NCBI GenBank assembly: GCA_051008975.1
Contig: JBPCXA010000110.1
Location: 1 to 5,555, forward strand
DNA from: Persebacter sp051008975
Lineage (GTDB): Bacteria; Pseudomonadota; Gammaproteobacteria; Tethybacterales; Persebacteraceae
Reading direction: 5' to 3'
DNA: 5,555 nt
Both the position numbers and the translations under genes were made by a program. The notes below the pieces were generated by a model. That model made no database searches, was not told where the DNA came from, and was given only the letters and a program-made list of their open reading frames with translations. Below, in pieces: positions 5,323-5,555 of the stretch (the stretch's first letter is position 1; each line of letters begins with the position of its first letter).

Positions 5323-5345
5323 AAAAACGCGGACGCCGCGCGTTT
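5323..5345 (-). terminator. Rho-independent terminator of the partial enolase-superfamily gene
   Basis: On the coding strand AAACGCG (5345-5339) pairs with CGCGTTT (5331-5325) around a 7-nt loop, and the T-run continues to five bases (5327-5323). The 5' arm overlaps the TAA stop codon. The U-run is short, so efficiency may be moderate. Confidence 0.55.
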
Positions 5346-5555
5346 ATTCCCAGACGACGAACGGATCGCCGAGTATGTCCGCGTTTGGCGATATGCCGAG
5401 TCCGATTCCGCGCGGCGGCGAGATGCGCCCGTTTTCGCGGGACGGCGCGGACGAATCCAAACGCGGCGAAACATAACCCGACAAATCGCAGACATTCATC
5501 ACCGCCCGCGGCGGAGTCGCCGCCGCCAAATGCAAAGCCGCCGCCGTCGCAATGT
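5344..5555 (-). CDS. C-terminus of a second enolase-superfamily MR/MLE enzyme (partial, 5' end outside window)
   Basis: The frame enters from the right edge and gives 69 residues to TAA (5346-5344). It aligns by eye with the C-terminus of the enzyme at 3457-4566. IATAAALHLAAATPP matches DTAAIHLAASAPAE, CDLSGY corresponds to CHAHL, and ENGRISPPRGIGLG with ILGDP matches KNGFAAPPDSPGLG with SLGKP. This is the last barrel strands plus the C-terminal part of the capping domain. The catalytic lysines and metal ligands lie outside the window, so the reaction cannot be read; a hydroxyproline-dehydratase-like or epimerase role is inferred from the paralogue. The TTG at 5535 is not a start; the frame is open to the edge. 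It ends in a terminator and then the repeat element, so it is probably a transcription unit separate from the ABM gene. Confidence 0.82.
   Translation of the reverse strand, partial: IATAAALHLAAATPPRAVMNVCDLSGYVSPRLDSSAPSRENGRISPPRGIGLGISPNADILGDPFVVWE

Overview
The window looks like part of a GC-rich bacterial chromosome, most likely a proteobacterium. Codon use favours GCG, GGC, CCG and GAC. All three minus-strand starts that are visible carry a canonical AAGGAG ribosome-binding site exactly 7 nt from ATG. The intergenic gaps are filled with short hairpin repeats of a type common in proteobacteria. The taxon cannot be fixed from the sequence alone.

Layout. (1) Positions 1-896, minus strand: the N-terminal ~298 codons of an exported, Cys-rich and Pro-rich protein running off the left edge. 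A run of 14 G on the + strand (C on the coding strand) lies just after the ATG and puts the long reading frame out of frame by one base. This looks like a phase-variable gene caught in the OFF state, or a homopolymer assembly error. (2) 897-1261: its promoter region, T-tracts, and three copies of a 20-bp hairpin repeat. (3) 1262-3079, minus: a 605-aa flavin-dependent monooxygenase with an N-terminal NTF2-like domain. (4) 3080-3456: a divergent intergenic region with a candidate promoter, a 12-bp palindrome and two full composite hairpin elements. (5) 3457-4566, plus: an enolase-superfamily (mandelate racemase/muconate lactonizing enzyme) protein related to cis-3-hydroxy-L-proline dehydratases and betaine epimerases. 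Its perfect TATAAT sits so close to the ATG that the mRNA may be leaderless. (6) About 4575-4610: a terminator that could work in both directions. (7) 4722-5006, minus: a 94-aa ABM-fold (YgiN-like) monooxygenase. (8) 5007-5343: promoter, T-rich hairpin, another full composite hairpin element and a terminator. (9) 5344-5555, minus: the C-terminus of a second enolase-superfamily enzyme.

Functionally, the right two thirds reads as small-molecule catabolism or detoxification: two related enolase-superfamily enzymes, a flavin monooxygenase and an ABM monooxygenase. Each gene appears to have its own promoter or terminator, so a single pathway is only an inference. The left gene is unrelated and probably concerns the cell surface. 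The strongest leads are the homopolymer switch and the nine-copy composite hairpin repeat family.
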